Shown in pieces: positions 40,989 to 50,701 of a stretch of DNA of 55,952 bases. The translations under genes and the position numbers were made by a program. Position 1 is the first letter of the stretch; each line of letters begins with the position of its first letter. The stretch is from Microbacterium yannicii (GTDB lineage: Bacteria > Actinomycetota > Actinomycetes > Actinomycetales > Microbacteriaceae): NCBI RefSeq assembly GCF_024055635.1, contig NZ_JAMXMB010000024.1:1-55952 (forward strand), in the 5' to 3' direction. The notes under the pieces were generated by a model, which saw only the letters and a program-made list of their open reading frames with translations, was not told the origin of the DNA and searched no databases.

Positions 40989-41872
40989 GCGAGCGTGACC
41001 TCGCCAGTGTAGACCAACGTCGCCGGCCCGGACAGCAGCACGTGCCGCTCGCCGTCGAGCTGCGGCATCCGCACGCCCAGCGTCCCCCCGGGAACGTCGA
41101 CCACCCAGTGGTCGGGCGCCGCCGGACCGGCCCAGTGCCGCACCGCCAGCGCCGCGGCCGCCACGCCCGTGCCGCAGCTGAGCGTCTCGCCCACACCGCG
41201 CTCGAACACGCGCATGCGGATGGACCCGACGCCGTCGCGCACGAGAGGGTCGCTGGGGACCACGAACTCGACGTTGGCGCCGTGCGGAGGTTCCGGATGC
41301 AGCTGGGGCTGGGCGGCGAGGTCGAGGCCTTCGAGCTCGGCATCGTCGGGCAGCGCCACCACGACGTGGGGGTTGCCGACGTCGATGCCGATCCCGGGGC
41401 GCGGGGCACCCCCGCCGCGGGTGCGCACCAGGACGCCCGAATCGTCGACCGCGAACCGGCCGAGGTCGACCTCGAAGCCCTTCTCGCCGACCGTGCCGTC
41501 GCTGCGACTGACGGTCTTGACGCCGGCTCTGGTGCCGATCGGGAGAGGCTCCGCATCGACATCGGCCCAGCCGGCATCCACGAGGTACCGCACGAACACC
41601 CGGATGCCGTTGCCGCACATCTCGGCCTTCGAGCCGTCGGCGTTGCGGTAGTCCATGAACCACTCCGCGCCCGACGCGGCTGCCTCGGCGCCCTCCGCGA
41701 TGGCACTCGTACGGACCACTCGCAGGATGCCGTCGCCGCCGATGCCGAAGCGCCGGTCGCACAGCACGGCGACCTGGTCGTCGGTGAGATCCAGTGTGCC
41801 GTCGGGGTCGGGGACGATCACGAAGTCATTGCCGGTGCCGTGGCCCTTGGTGAACGCGATCGTCTGCGGCAT
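40985..41872 (-). CDS. dapF: Diaminopimelate epimerase
   Basis: 295 residues. It converts LL- to meso-diaminopimelate for lysine and peptidoglycan. The two catalytic cysteines lie in [10 protein letters not shown] and LSCGTGVAA, and GTGNDFV opens the protein. ATG 41872 is 6 nt after TAGACT; the GTG two codons earlier directly abuts that hexamer. Its stop shares CTAG with the convergent methyltransferase gene. Confidence 0.96.
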   Translation of the reverse strand: MPQTIAFTKGHGTGNDFVIVPDPDGTLDLTDDQVAVLCDRRFGIGGDGILRVVRTSAIAEGAEAAASGAEWFMDYRNADGSKAEMCGNGIRVFVRYLVDAGWADVDAEPLPIGTRAGVKTVSRSDGTVGEKGFEVDLGRFAVDDSGVLVRTRGGGAPRPGIGIDVGNPHVVVALPDDAELEGLDLAAQPQLHPEPPHGANVEFVVPSDPLVRDGVGSIRMRVFERGVGETLSCGTGVAAAALAVRHWAGPAAPDHWVVDVPGGTLGVRMPQLDGERHVLLSGPATLVYTGEVTLA

Positions 41873-41878
41873 CGTCAC

Positions 41879-41884
41879 AGTCTA
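41879..41884 (-). promoter_or_regulatory. -10 element of dapF, leaderless type
   Basis: TAGACT on the minus strand, 6 nt before ATG 41872. Confidence 0.45.
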
Positions 41885-41982
41885 CGGTCGCCCGGCGCTC
41901 CCCTCCGCGGGTGCGGTCGCTCGTCCTGTCACATCTGGTCGACCCACGGTGTCTTGTGGGTAGGACCATCAGGAGGGACAGC

Positions 41983-43638
41983 ATGGGCGGCACCGCGATC
42001 GAGACCGACCGGGCTCGCGGCGAGGACCGGCGCCGCCGATCGGTGACCGACCGGGTGGCCGAACGACTCGGCGGCATCACCGTGTTCGGCCACCGCATCG
42101 ACGACACGTGGGCGGAGCTTCGGCGCCGCCGCGTTCCGATGCACTGGACCAGCCTGTTCGGCGTCATCAGCCTGGCATCGCTCGTCGTCGTGGTGGTGAC
42201 CGGCCTCCTGCTCATGGTCTTCTACACGCCGTCGAGCGCGGGCACGATCTACACGGGGTCCTACGCGCCGTTGCACGGCGCCGTGGTGTCGAAAGCGTTC
42301 GCGTCGACGATGAACATCACGTTCGACGTCGCCGGCGGCGTGATCCTGCGACAGGCGCATCACTGGGCAGCACTCCTCCTCCCCGCGGCGATCATCGTGC
42401 AGCTCGTGGCGACCTTCTTCACCGGCGCCTTCCGTCGGCCGCGGCGCGCCGTGTGGCTGCTGCTGGTCCTGGCCCTCATCGCCGCCCTCGCGAGCGGATG
42501 GAGCGGCTACGCGCTGCCCGACGACATGCTCTCGGGCACCGGACTGCGGATCGTCGAAGGCATCATCCTCGGCATCCCCGTCGTCGGCACCTGGCTCGCG
42601 TCAGTCCTCTTCGGCGGGCCGTTCCCAGGCCGGATCATCGAGAACCTGTACCCGCTCCACATCGTCGTGTTCCCCGGCGCGCTCCTCGTGCTCATCGCGC
42701 TGCGCGCAGTCGCGGCGTGGCGACACCGCCCACCGCAGTTCCCGGGTCGGGGCCGCACGCCCGGGAACGTGGTCGGCGTCGCCCTCATTCCGACCGCGGC
42801 CGGCCGAGCGGGAGGGCTGTTCCTCGTGGTCACGGGCCTTCTGCTGCTCATCGCGGCCACCGTCACGGTGGGCCCCATCTGGCTCTACGGCCCCGCAGAC
42901 CCCGGCAACGCCGGCGCCGGCAGCCAGCCGGACTGGTACACCGGTTTCCTCGACGGCGCCCTCCGTCTCGTCCCGCCGGGCTGGGAGATCGTGTGGCTGG
43001 GCCGTACCTGGACGATGGCGATCCTGGCCCCGCTCGCCGTCGTGGGCGCCTTCTTCGCGGTGGTCGCCGCGTATCCCTTCCTCGAGGAGTGGGTCACGGG
43101 CGACCGTCGGGAACAGCACCTTCTCGACCGGCCGCGCCTCGCGCCGACGCGCACTGGTCTGGGTGTCGCAGGGCTCACGTTCGTGGCAGTGCTCTGGGCC
43201 GCGGGCGGTGCCGACATCATTGCCACCTCCTTCTCCGTGAGCATCGAGCACGTGATCGGCACGCTGCAGGTGGCGCTCATCGTCGGCCCGTGCGTGGCGT
43301 TCACGATCGCCCGCCGGATCTGCTTCGGCCTACAGCGAAAGGATGCCGACCTGCTGAGGCACGGCTACGAGACCGGGCGGATCGTCCGGCTTCCGGGCGG
43401 CGAGTACGTCGAGGTCCACCAGCCGCTCGACGAGACCGAGCGAGCTCGACTCGGGATGCCGGACGACGCGCCGGGAGGAGCTCCGCGACCGATCGACCCT
43501 GAGACCGGTCCGCTCACGCGCCGACTCCGCCGGCGCCTGCGCCGCTACTACGAAGGGGGCCCCATCGACGCCGGGCCGGACGAGCACGAGCCGCGCGACG
43601 ACACCCGCGCGCCCGCCCCGCCGCTCAGTCGGCGATGA
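41983..43638 (+). CDS. Stand-alone cytochrome b (QcrB) paralogue lacking both heme bH histidines
   Basis: 551 residues. It aligns with actinobacterial QcrB along its length: IDDTWAELRRRRVPMHW, QAHHWAALLLP, GYALPDDMLSGTGLR, IPVVGTWLASVLFGG, GAGSQPDWY and AYPFLEEWVTGDRREQHLL are recognisable blocks, with eight to nine membrane segments. Normal QcrB binds two hemes with His-x13-His in helix B and His-x14-His in helix D. Here His127 and His226 (heme bL) remain, but the partners are Gln140 (CAG, 42400-42402) and Arg241 (CGC, 42703-42705), each one base from a His codon. qcrA, qcrC and oxidase genes are absent nearby. AGGAGGGAC precedes the ATG. It overlaps the convergent GNAT gene by 14 bp. Likely a paralogue with altered electron transfer. 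Confidence 0.88.
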   Translation: MGGTAIETDRARGEDRRRRSVTDRVAERLGGITVFGHRIDDTWAELRRRRVPMHWTSLFGVISLASLVVVVVTGLLLMVFYTPSSAGTIYTGSYAPLHGAVVSKAFASTMNITFDVAGGVILRQAHHWAALLLPAAIIVQLVATFFTGAFRRPRRAVWLLLVLALIAALASGWSGYALPDDMLSGTGLRIVEGIILGIPVVGTWLASVLFGGPFPGRIIENLYPLHIVVFPGALLVLIALRAVAAWRHRPPQFPGRGRTPGNVVGVALIPTAAGRAGGLFLVVTGLLLLIAATVTVGPIWLYGPADPGNAGAGSQPDWYTGFLDGALRLVPPGWEIVWLGRTWTMAILAPLAVVGAFFAVVAAYPFLEEWVTGDRREQHLLDRPRLAPTRTGLGVAGLTFVAVLWAAGGADIIATSFSVSIEHVIGTLQVALIVGPCVAFTIARRICFGLQRKDADLLRHGYETGRIVRLPGGEYVEVHQPLDETERARLGMPDDAPGGAPRPIDPETGPLTRRLRRRLRRYYEGGPIDAGPDEHEPRDDTRAPAPPLSRR

Positions 43639-44047
43639 GGCGCTTTCCGGTCGCCCACGTCTCGAACGCCTCGTAGCCGAGCGCCCCGTAGAAGCCGTGC
43701 GCCGAGTTGTTCTCGGGTCGGACCATGAGCTGCACCTTGGGGCAGCCCAGCTCGAGCAGTCGCTCCTCAGCGACCTCGACGAGACGGCGGCCGATGCCCT
43801 CGCCGCGACGAGCCGGGTCGCTGGCCAGGTAGTAGAGCCATCCGCGGTGACCGTCGTATCCGGCCATGACCGAGCCGACGATCGCGCCCGCGGCGACGGC
43901 CACCAGGAACAGCTCCGGCTGCACCGACAGCTTGCGGTTGATGTCCTGGTAGGGGTTGTTCCACGGCCGGGTGAGGCCCGTGGCCTGCCACAGCGACACC
44001 ACAGCCTCGGTGTCGGCCAGCTCGAAGGGCCGGATCGCGATGCTCAT
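43625..44047 (-). CDS. GNAT family N-acetyltransferase
   Basis: 140 residues, a single GNAT domain close to the YpeA type. The acetyl-CoA loop is [11 protein letters not shown] and the C-terminal [14 protein letters not shown] motif is typical. Substrate unknown. Its ATG overlaps the miaA stop by 4 bp (44044-44047), so it is translated with miaA; the 3' end overlaps the cytochrome b gene on the other strand. Confidence 0.88.
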   Translation of the reverse strand: MSIAIRPFELADTEAVVSLWQATGLTRPWNNPYQDINRKLSVQPELFLVAVAAGAIVGSVMAGYDGHRGWLYYLASDPARRGEGIGRRLVEVAEERLLELGCPKVQLMVRPENNSAHGFYGALGYEAFETWATGKRLIAD

Positions 44048-44994
44048 GCCGACGAGTCTGCCAGCACCGCGGCATCCGTTCCGGATTCCACCCAGCGCAG
44101 CGCGTCATAACGCCGGAACCATGAGACCTGCCGGCGGGCGTACCGGCGCGTCAGCGCCTGGGTCTCGGCGATCGCGTCGGCCTCGGTCATCTCTCCCGTC
44201 AGCTGCGCGAGAGCCTGGGCGTAGCCGATCGCTCGACGCGCGGTCACGCCGTGCCCGAGTCCCCGCTCCCGCAGCGCGCGGACCTCGTCGAGGATCCCCT
44301 CACGCCACATCGCCTCGACGCGAGCGTCGAGGCGATGTACCAGCTCGTCGCGGGGCACCGCCACGCCCACCATGCGGGTCGCCGGGTGCCACAGCACGGG
44401 TTCTTCCGGAAGCGCCGCCCCGTGCGTCCGCTCCCCGAGCTCCAGCACTTCGAGTGCGCGCACGATACGACGCCCGTTGCGGGGATCGACCCTGGCCGCG
44501 GTGGCCGGGTCGAGCTCTCGCAGGCGGGCGTAGAGAGCGCCGGGCCCCTGGGCGTCCAGTTCGCTCTCGAGGCGCGCGCGGCGCGCCTCGTCGCGCGGCG
44601 GGAAGCGGAAATCGAAGAGCACGCTCGACACGTACAGCCCCGAGCCGCCCACGAGGATCGCGTCGGCGCCGCGACCGTGGATCTCGCGGATCGCGGTGCG
44701 GGCGGCATCCTGATACCAGGCGACGGCCGCCTCGTCCGTGACGTCGAGCACATCGAAGAGATGGTGCGGGATGCCGCGGCGCTGGGCCTCGGGAAGCTTG
44801 GCGGTGCCGATGTCCATGCCGCGGTAGAGCTGCATGGCATCGGCATTGACGACCTCTGCGGGTCGACCTCGCGTGGCGAGGGTCTCGGCGAGATCGAGCG
44901 ACAGCGCGGTCTTGCCCGTCCCCGTGGCGCCGACCACGGCCCACAGCCGCGGGTGCGCGGCCGCACCCTCGTCGGTGGAGGCGCCGTCGCTCAC
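44044..44994 (-). CDS. miaA: tRNA dimethylallyltransferase
   Basis: 316 residues. It adds the isopentenyl group to A37 of tRNAs reading UNN codons. The P-loop is GATGTGKT, with [17 protein letters not shown] as the substrate-binding motif and a C-terminal tRNA-binding part ([12 protein letters not shown]). The frame is open upstream into miaB; GTG 44994, 7 nt after the miaB stop, gives the usual length. MiaB acts on its product, so the operon order is functional. Confidence 0.95.
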   Translation of the reverse strand: MSDGASTDEGAAAHPRLWAVVGATGTGKTALSLDLAETLATRGRPAEVVNADAMQLYRGMDIGTAKLPEAQRRGIPHHLFDVLDVTDEAAVAWYQDAARTAIREIHGRGADAILVGGSGLYVSSVLFDFRFPPRDEARRARLESELDAQGPGALYARLRELDPATAARVDPRNGRRIVRALEVLELGERTHGAALPEEPVLWHPATRMVGVAVPRDELVHRLDARVEAMWREGILDEVRALRERGLGHGVTARRAIGYAQALAQLTGEMTEADAIAETQALTRRYARRQVSWFRRYDALRWVESGTDAAVLADSSA

Positions 44995-45001
44995 GGACAG
45001 G

Positions 45002-46552
45002 TCAGACGCCGATGCGCAGCGTCGGCAGTCCGAGAGACACCGCACGCGGCGCGCCGGACTCCCCTGCCGGCGCCGGCACTGCGCACGATTCGGCCTGCGC
45101 ACGGTCCCACGCGTCGCCGGAGCGGGTGCGGCGGATGCGCAGCGCGGCACCGCCGGGTGCGTCGGCGAGCAGATGGAACGGCGCGGCGTGCGTCACGACG
45201 ACCGAGACGACATCGCCGGGACGCGGGACATCGGAGCCGGCGGGCACCTCGAAGTGCACGAGGCGGTTGTCCTCGGCGCGGCCGGTGAGGCGATGGGTCT
45301 CGGCGTCCTTCTTGCCTTCGGCGGAGGAGACCAGCACCTGCACCTCGCGACCGAGCTGCGTCTGGTTCTCTTCGAGCGAGATGCGCTCCTGCAGGGCGAT
45401 CAGCCGGTCGTAGCGCTCCTGCACGATGTGCTTCGGCACCTGGTCGGCCATGGTCGCGGCCGGCGTGCCCTCACGGATGGAGTACTGGAAGGTGAACGCG
45501 CTGGCGAAGCGCGCCTGCTCCACGACGCGCATCGTGTCTGCGAAGTCCTCTTCGGTCTCGCCTGGGAAGCCGACGATGATGTCGGTCGTGATCGCCGCGT
45601 CGGGCATCTTGGCGCGCACGCGGTCGAGGATGCCGAGGAACCGCTCGCTGCGGTACGACCGTCGCATCGCCTTGAGGATCCGGTCGCTCCCGGACTGCAG
45701 CGGCATGTGCAGCTGCGGCATGACGGCGGGCGTCTCGGCCATCGCGTCGATGACATCGTCGGTGAAGGCGGCGGGGTGCGGACTCGTGAACCGGATGCGC
45801 TCGAGACCGTCGATCTCACCCGCGGCGCGCAGCAGCTTGCCGAAAGCCTGGCGGTCGCCGAACTCGACGCCGTAGGAATTGACGTTCTGGCCGAGGAGCG
45901 TCACCTCCATCGCGCCGTCGTCGACGAGGAGGCGGATCTCGTTGAGGATGTCGCCCGGACGACGGTCCTTCTCTTTGCCGCGCAAGCTCGGCACGATGCA
46001 GAACGTGCAGGTGTTGTTGCAGCCCACCGAGATCGAGACCCACCCGCTGTAGATGCTGTCGCGTTTGGTGGGCAGGGTCGAGGGGAAGATCTCGAGCGAC
46101 TCGAGGATCTCGAGCTCGGCCTCGCCGTTGTGACGGGCCCGCTCGAGCAGGCTCGGGAGCGAGCCCATGTTGTGCGTGCCGAAGACGACGTCGACCCAGG
46201 GCGCCTTCTGCTGGACGACGTCCTTGTCCATCTGGGCCAGGCACCCGCCGACGGCGATCTGCATGCCGTCATGCTTGTCCTTGCGCGACTTCAGGTGACC
46301 GAGCGTGCCGTAGAGCTTGCCCGCGGCGTTGTCCCGCACCGCGCACGTGTTGATGACGATCACGTCAGCCTCTTCGCCGGACTCCGCCCGGATGTAGCCG
46401 GCGCTCTCGAGCGAGCCGGAGAGGCGCTCGGAGTCGTGCACGTTCATCTGGCAGCCGAAGGTGCGCACCTCGTAGGTGCGGGCACGGCCGTCGACGTCGT
46501 TCGCGGCCGGGGAGGGCGCGATGAGAGTCGGGGAAGCGGAAGGCGAAGACAT
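45002..46552 (-). CDS. miaB: tRNA-2-methylthio-N6-dimethylallyladenosine synthase
   Basis: 516 residues, radical SAM methylthiotransferase. Three cysteines for the auxiliary cluster lie in FGCQMN, NTCAVRD and GGCLAQM; the radical SAM cluster is in [20 protein letters not shown]-binding domain follows (about residues 385-455). The roughly 60-residue C-terminal extension is rich in Ala, Pro and Gly. TAGAAT lies 9 nt before the ATG. First gene of miaB-miaA-GNAT. Confidence 0.96.
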   Translation of the reverse strand: MSSPSASPTLIAPSPAANDVDGRARTYEVRTFGCQMNVHDSERLSGSLESAGYIRAESGEEADVIVINTCAVRDNAAGKLYGTLGHLKSRKDKHDGMQIAVGGCLAQMDKDVVQQKAPWVDVVFGTHNMGSLPSLLERARHNGEAELEILESLEIFPSTLPTKRDSIYSGWVSISVGCNNTCTFCIVPSLRGKEKDRRPGDILNEIRLLVDDGAMEVTLLGQNVNSYGVEFGDRQAFGKLLRAAGEIDGLERIRFTSPHPAAFTDDVIDAMAETPAVMPQLHMPLQSGSDRILKAMRRSYRSERFLGILDRVRAKMPDAAITTDIIVGFPGETEEDFADTMRVVEQARFASAFTFQYSIREGTPAATMADQVPKHIVQERYDRLIALQERISLEENQTQLGREVQVLVSSAEGKKDAETHRLTGRAEDNRLVHFEVPAGSDVPRPGDVVSVVVTHAAPFHLLADAPGGAALRIRRTRSGDAWDRAQAESCAVPAPAGESGAPRAVSLGLPTLRIGV

Positions 46553-46561
46553 GATCCCGCC

Positions 46562-46567
46562 ATTCTA
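46562..46567 (-). promoter_or_regulatory. -10 element of miaB
   Basis: TAGAAT on the minus strand, 9 nt before ATG 46552, leaving at most a few bases of leader. Confidence 0.4.
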
Positions 46568-46672
46568 CGAGCCGCGCGCAGGCCGGGAGTCTGTGAACGG
46601 TCGCCATGCTTCGCCGCTCATCGCTGCGCGCTGAGCGGAGCCTCGGGCGAGTGGGCCCAGCCGCGGCCGCCT

Positions 46673-46701
46673 CGGTGGGCGGCCGGCTGCTCGGCCCACC
46701 G
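46673..46701 (-). terminator. Hairpin downstream of recX
   Basis: CGGTGGGC and GCCCACCG with a 13-nt GC-rich loop, 14 bp past the recX stop. A likely end of the recA-recX transcript. Confidence 0.5.
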
Positions 46702-46714
46702 GCCGCCGGCATGG

Positions 46715-47529
46715 TCAGCTGTCTTCGAACCTCACGCGGCCGGACGGGCGCGTCGTCTCCTCCAGCGCGGTGCGTGCCGCGGTGAACGCCATCGAGCCGC
46801 CGTATCCGCGCCGCGCGAGCTGGCCGGCCAGCCGCCGGAGCGCGACGTCTCGCTCGAGCCCGCGCAGCGAACCCGCCTTCGATCGTGCGAACTCGAGCGC
46901 CCGCTCGGCATCGTCGTCAGGGAGCTCGGTGAGTGCCGCGTCGGCGACGTCACGGGGCACACCCCGTTTCGCCAGGCTCTGCGCGATGACCTGTCGGCCC
47001 TGTCCCTTGCGATCGATGCCTGCGTGCACGACCTGCTCCGCCAGGCGGGCGTCGTCGAGATAGCCGCGCTCGAGGAAGGCGTCGAGGATCGCGTCGACGG
47101 CCTCGCGATCGAGGTCGTATTGACCGAGGTACGTCTTCGCCTCCGAGACCGACAGCTGTCGCCCGCGCAGCTTCTTCACGAGCCCGCGCTCAGCGGTCGC
47201 CGCCGCGTCGTCATCGTCCAGCGGGCGACGCGAGGTGCTGCGTCCCCCCGACCGCGACCTGTCAGCGCGCTCCGCGGCCAGGTCGATCGGCGTGGCGGCG
47301 TCGGTGGCCGATGAGGCGTCCCCGCGTGGGGCATCCCCGAGTTCGGGTGGCTCCGGGTCAACGCCCGAGCCGGGATCCCCTTCCGCAGCGGTCACCGGGA
47401 TTGCAGCCGGCGAATCGAACGCGCCGCTCGGAAGGCGATCCTCAAGGACCTGCTGCACCTCGGCCGCCGTCTTCGGGAACGCACGCGCTCCCCCGCCGAA
47501 GAGCGGGGTCACGGGGGCGAATCGGACCA

Positions 47530-47530
<1 letters not shown>
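46715..47530 (-). CDS. recX: RecA regulator RecX
   Basis: 271 residues, about 100 longer than usual because of an acidic, proline-rich and apparently disordered N-terminus. The RecX part (about residues 115-270) consists of three-helix repeats: [41 protein letters not shown] and the [15 protein letters not shown] repeat. It restrains RecA filaments. ATG 47530 shares a base with the recA TGA (TGATG); GTG 47533 is an equally placed alternative. Confidence 0.92.
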
Positions 47531-48585
<1,055 letters not shown>

Positions 48586-48689
48586 GACGTGCTCCTCTGT
48601 ACTCGCGTTCCGTCGCCTGTAGGCTGTCGCGATCCGGCCCGGTGGGACGGATGCTGCGACAAGGCGTGAGGTGTCGTTCGACGCTGTTC

Positions 48690-48712
48690 ACGTTAGGGAG
48701 GGGCTCCGACAT
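48690..48712 (-). promoter_or_regulatory. recA proximal promoter with PafBC-like (RecA-NDp) element
   Basis: On the minus strand ATGTCGGAG (48704-48712), 8 bp, TAACGT (48690-48695). The mycobacterial consensus is TTGTCRGTG-N8-TANNNT: seven of nine bases match, with exact spacing and a valid -10. Confidence 0.5.
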
Positions 48713-48769
48713 CCGTCGTCGCTCCTTCCCGGTCCGTGGAAAACACGCTCTCGACACCTGCTGTGCAGG

Positions 48770-48775
48770 AGCCTA
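48770..48775 (-). promoter_or_regulatory. recA distal promoter -10
   Basis: TAGGCT on the minus strand. A 17-bp spacer would put the -35 within the LexA box, so LexA binding should block it. Confidence 0.5.
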
Positions 48776-48783
48776 CGCCGTTC

Positions 48784-48799
48784 TCGAACACTTCTTCGA
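48784..48799. promoter_or_regulatory. LexA (SOS) box upstream of recA
   Basis: TCGAACACTTCTTCGA, one base off the consensus TCGAACNNNNGTTCGA. Confidence 0.85.
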
Positions 48800-48865
48800 T
48801 GACACGCCGTGCGAAAACACGCCGAGCGACGACCCCGCGGCAGGAAGGAAGTGGCGCGGAAGCGC

Positions 48866-49090
48866 TCAGCGACGGCGCGGTTCCAGCCGGCCGACGCCGT
48901 ACCGCCGCTCGGCCGGGACGTCGAGCTCTTCACACAGAGCGAGCCAGACCTCGCGGGGATCGACGCCCGCCGCGATCGCCTCTGCCGCGGTCCTCCCGCC
49001 GATCTTCGACAGGAACAGGTCGGTCACCACCGCATTCGCGCGCGCGCCGAACTCGTCCGCGACAGCGCGGTCGAACTCACTGCGGCGCAT
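48866..49090 (-). CDS. DUF3046 family small protein
   Basis: 74 residues. MRRSEFDRAVADEFG and DPREVWLALCEELDVPAERR define DUF3046, a short actinobacterial family of unknown function usually found between clgR and recA, as here. A 41-bp gap separates it from clgR and 280 bp from recA. Confidence 0.85.
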   Translation of the reverse strand: MRRSEFDRAVADEFGARANAVVTDLFLSKIGGRTAAEAIAAGVDPREVWLALCEELDVPAERRYGVGRLEPRRR

Positions 49091-49131
49091 GGCGATGGGC
49101 GGGTCCTGGAGCTCCGTGGAGAGAAGGACGC

Positions 49132-49440
49132 TCAGCGCAGTGAGAGCTCGGCGTCGACCGAGGCCACGAGATCGTCGGGAACCACATCGGGGAAGGTCTG
49201 GATGCCTTCGAGCACCGAGATACGGTCGCCCACCTCGCGCATGATCGTCGAGATGGGAACGTCCAGCGCCTCGGCCACCGAGGCGAGGATCTCGCTGGAG
49301 GCCTCCTTCTGACCGCGCTCGACCTCGCTCAGGTAGCCCAGCGCGACGCTCGCGCGTCCCGCGACCTGACGGAGGGTGCGCCCCTTCTGCTGGCGGAAAT
49401 CACGAAGCACTTCACCGATTTCTTGACGTACCAGGATCAT
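49132..49440 (-). CDS. clgR: XRE-family transcriptional regulator ClgR
   Basis: 102 residues. The helix-turn-helix spans about residues 20-45 (RTLRQVAGRASVALGYLSEVERGQ), with SSEILASVAEALDVP after it; this matches ClgR, the activator of clp protease genes in actinobacteria. The position in the pgsA-cinA-clgR-recA block agrees with mycobacteria. GAGGAGGGG precedes the ATG. TACTGT about 50 bp upstream (minus strand) is a possible -10. Confidence 0.9.
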   Translation of the reverse strand: MILVRQEIGEVLRDFRQQKGRTLRQVAGRASVALGYLSEVERGQKEASSEILASVAEALDVPISTIMREVGDRISVLEGIQTFPDVVPDDLVASVDAELSLR

Positions 49441-49607
49441 CAGGGCCCCTCCTCACTTCTGATTCCACCGTCTTCCGGGTGCCCAACAGTACAGCACCGA
49501 CTGATGCCAATCTAATCCCGACAACTGGGCAATGGGTGGGAATCACCGAATGTAACCGAGACGAAACACGGTCTGTTCCCAGAGCAGGCAGCACCGATAC
49601 GGATGCC

Positions 49608-50090
49608 TCACAGCAGCGTGAGGGCGAGCTCCAGCACGCTCTGCACGCTCTGCGTGCGGATCTCGTCCCGCGACCCCGACAGCGCGAGCGACGAGACGCG
49701 GACAGTCTCGGGCGTGGCGACGGCGATGTGAACGGTGCCGACCGGCGTGTCACCCTGCGGGTCCGGGCCGGCGACGCCGGTCGTCGAGAGGCCCACGTCC
49801 GCGCGCAGGGCGCGTCGCACCCCCTGCGCCATCTGGGCCGCCACCTCGGGATCCACCGGGCCGCGTGCGGCCAGCAGGCCGGCGTCGACACCGAGCTGAC
49901 TCGCCTTGAGGTCCGTGGCGTAGGCCACGATCCCTCCACGCACGTGGGCCGAGGCGCCCGGCACGTCGACGAGCGACGCCGTGACGCGCCCGCCGGTGAG
50001 CGACTCGGCAGCGGCGATCGACCAGCCCCGGCCGTCGAGCGCCCGCAGGACCGCGCCCGCCGCGGAACCCTGCGCCGAGCGGTCCGTCAC
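49608..50090 (-). CDS. CinA C-terminal-domain protein (nicotinamide-nucleotide amidase type)
   Basis: 160 residues, only the C-terminal CinA/PncC domain. AAAESLTGG, STTGVAGP and GTVHIAV are the signature motifs. Such proteins deamidate nicotinamide mononucleotide in NAD recycling, and the domain is linked to competence/damage genes. GTG start with a 4-bp overlap with pgsA (GTGA at 50087-50090). Confidence 0.9.
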   Translation of the reverse strand: MTDRSAQGSAAGAVLRALDGRGWSIAAAESLTGGRVTASLVDVPGASAHVRGGIVAYATDLKASQLGVDAGLLAARGPVDPEVAAQMAQGVRRALRADVGLSTTGVAGPDPQGDTPVGTVHIAVATPETVRVSSLALSGSRDEIRTQSVQSVLELALTLL

Positions 50091-50659
50091 GCGTTTCTCC
50101 GCTGGGCACGCGCGGCGCGCACCTCCGTGACGATGTAGTCGATGCCGCTGGCGATCGTGAGGATCACCGCGATCGTCATGAGCACCCCGTTGACCCAGAA
50201 GATCCAATCGCCCACGAGGGTCCACAGCGGCAGGAGTGCGAGCGACAGCGCGACGCTCTGCGCGAGCGTCTTGAGCTTGCCCATCCACGCAGCCGCGAGC
50301 ACGTGGTCGCTCACGACCATCAGGCGATACACGGTGATGCCGACCTCGCGGATGAGGACGACGATCGTGATCCACCACGGAAGCTCGCCCAGGATCGACA
50401 GGCCGATGAAAGCGAAGCCCGTGAGCACCTTGTCGGCGATGGGATCGAGGAGCTTGCCCAGATCGGTGACGATGTCGTGCCGGCGTGCGAGATAGCCGTC
50501 GATCCCGTCGGTCGCGATCGCCACGATGAACAGCGCAGCGGCCCACCAGCGAAGCGGTCCGTCCGCGCCCCCGTCGGCGAGCAGCAGCCACAGGAAGACC
50601 GGCGCGCAGAGGATGCGGACGATCGTGATCGCGTTGGGGAGCTGCCGGGGGATCGCCAT
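50087..50659 (-). CDS. pgsA: CDP-diacylglycerol-glycerol-3-phosphate 3-phosphatidyltransferase
   Basis: 190 residues with four to five membrane segments. The CDP-alcohol phosphatidyltransferase signature is complete: DGIDGYLARRHDIVTDLGKL followed by LDPIADK. It makes phosphatidylglycerol phosphate, precursor of phosphatidylglycerol and cardiolipin. TAAGCT lies 6 nt before the ATG. Confidence 0.94.
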   Translation of the reverse strand: MAIPRQLPNAITIVRILCAPVFLWLLLADGGADGPLRWWAAALFIVAIATDGIDGYLARRHDIVTDLGKLLDPIADKVLTGFAFIGLSILGELPWWITIVVLIREVGITVYRLMVVSDHVLAAAWMGKLKTLAQSVALSLALLPLWTLVGDWIFWVNGVLMTIAVILTIASGIDYIVTEVRAARAQRRNA

Positions 50660-50665
50660 GGCTCG

Positions 50666-50671
50666 AGCTTA
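50666..50671 (-). promoter_or_regulatory. -10 element of pgsA-cinA, leaderless type
   Basis: TAAGCT on the minus strand, 6 nt before ATG 50659. Confidence 0.45.
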
Positions 50672-50701
50672 TCGGCGGCCCGTCTGCGCGGTCGGGCGAG
50701 A

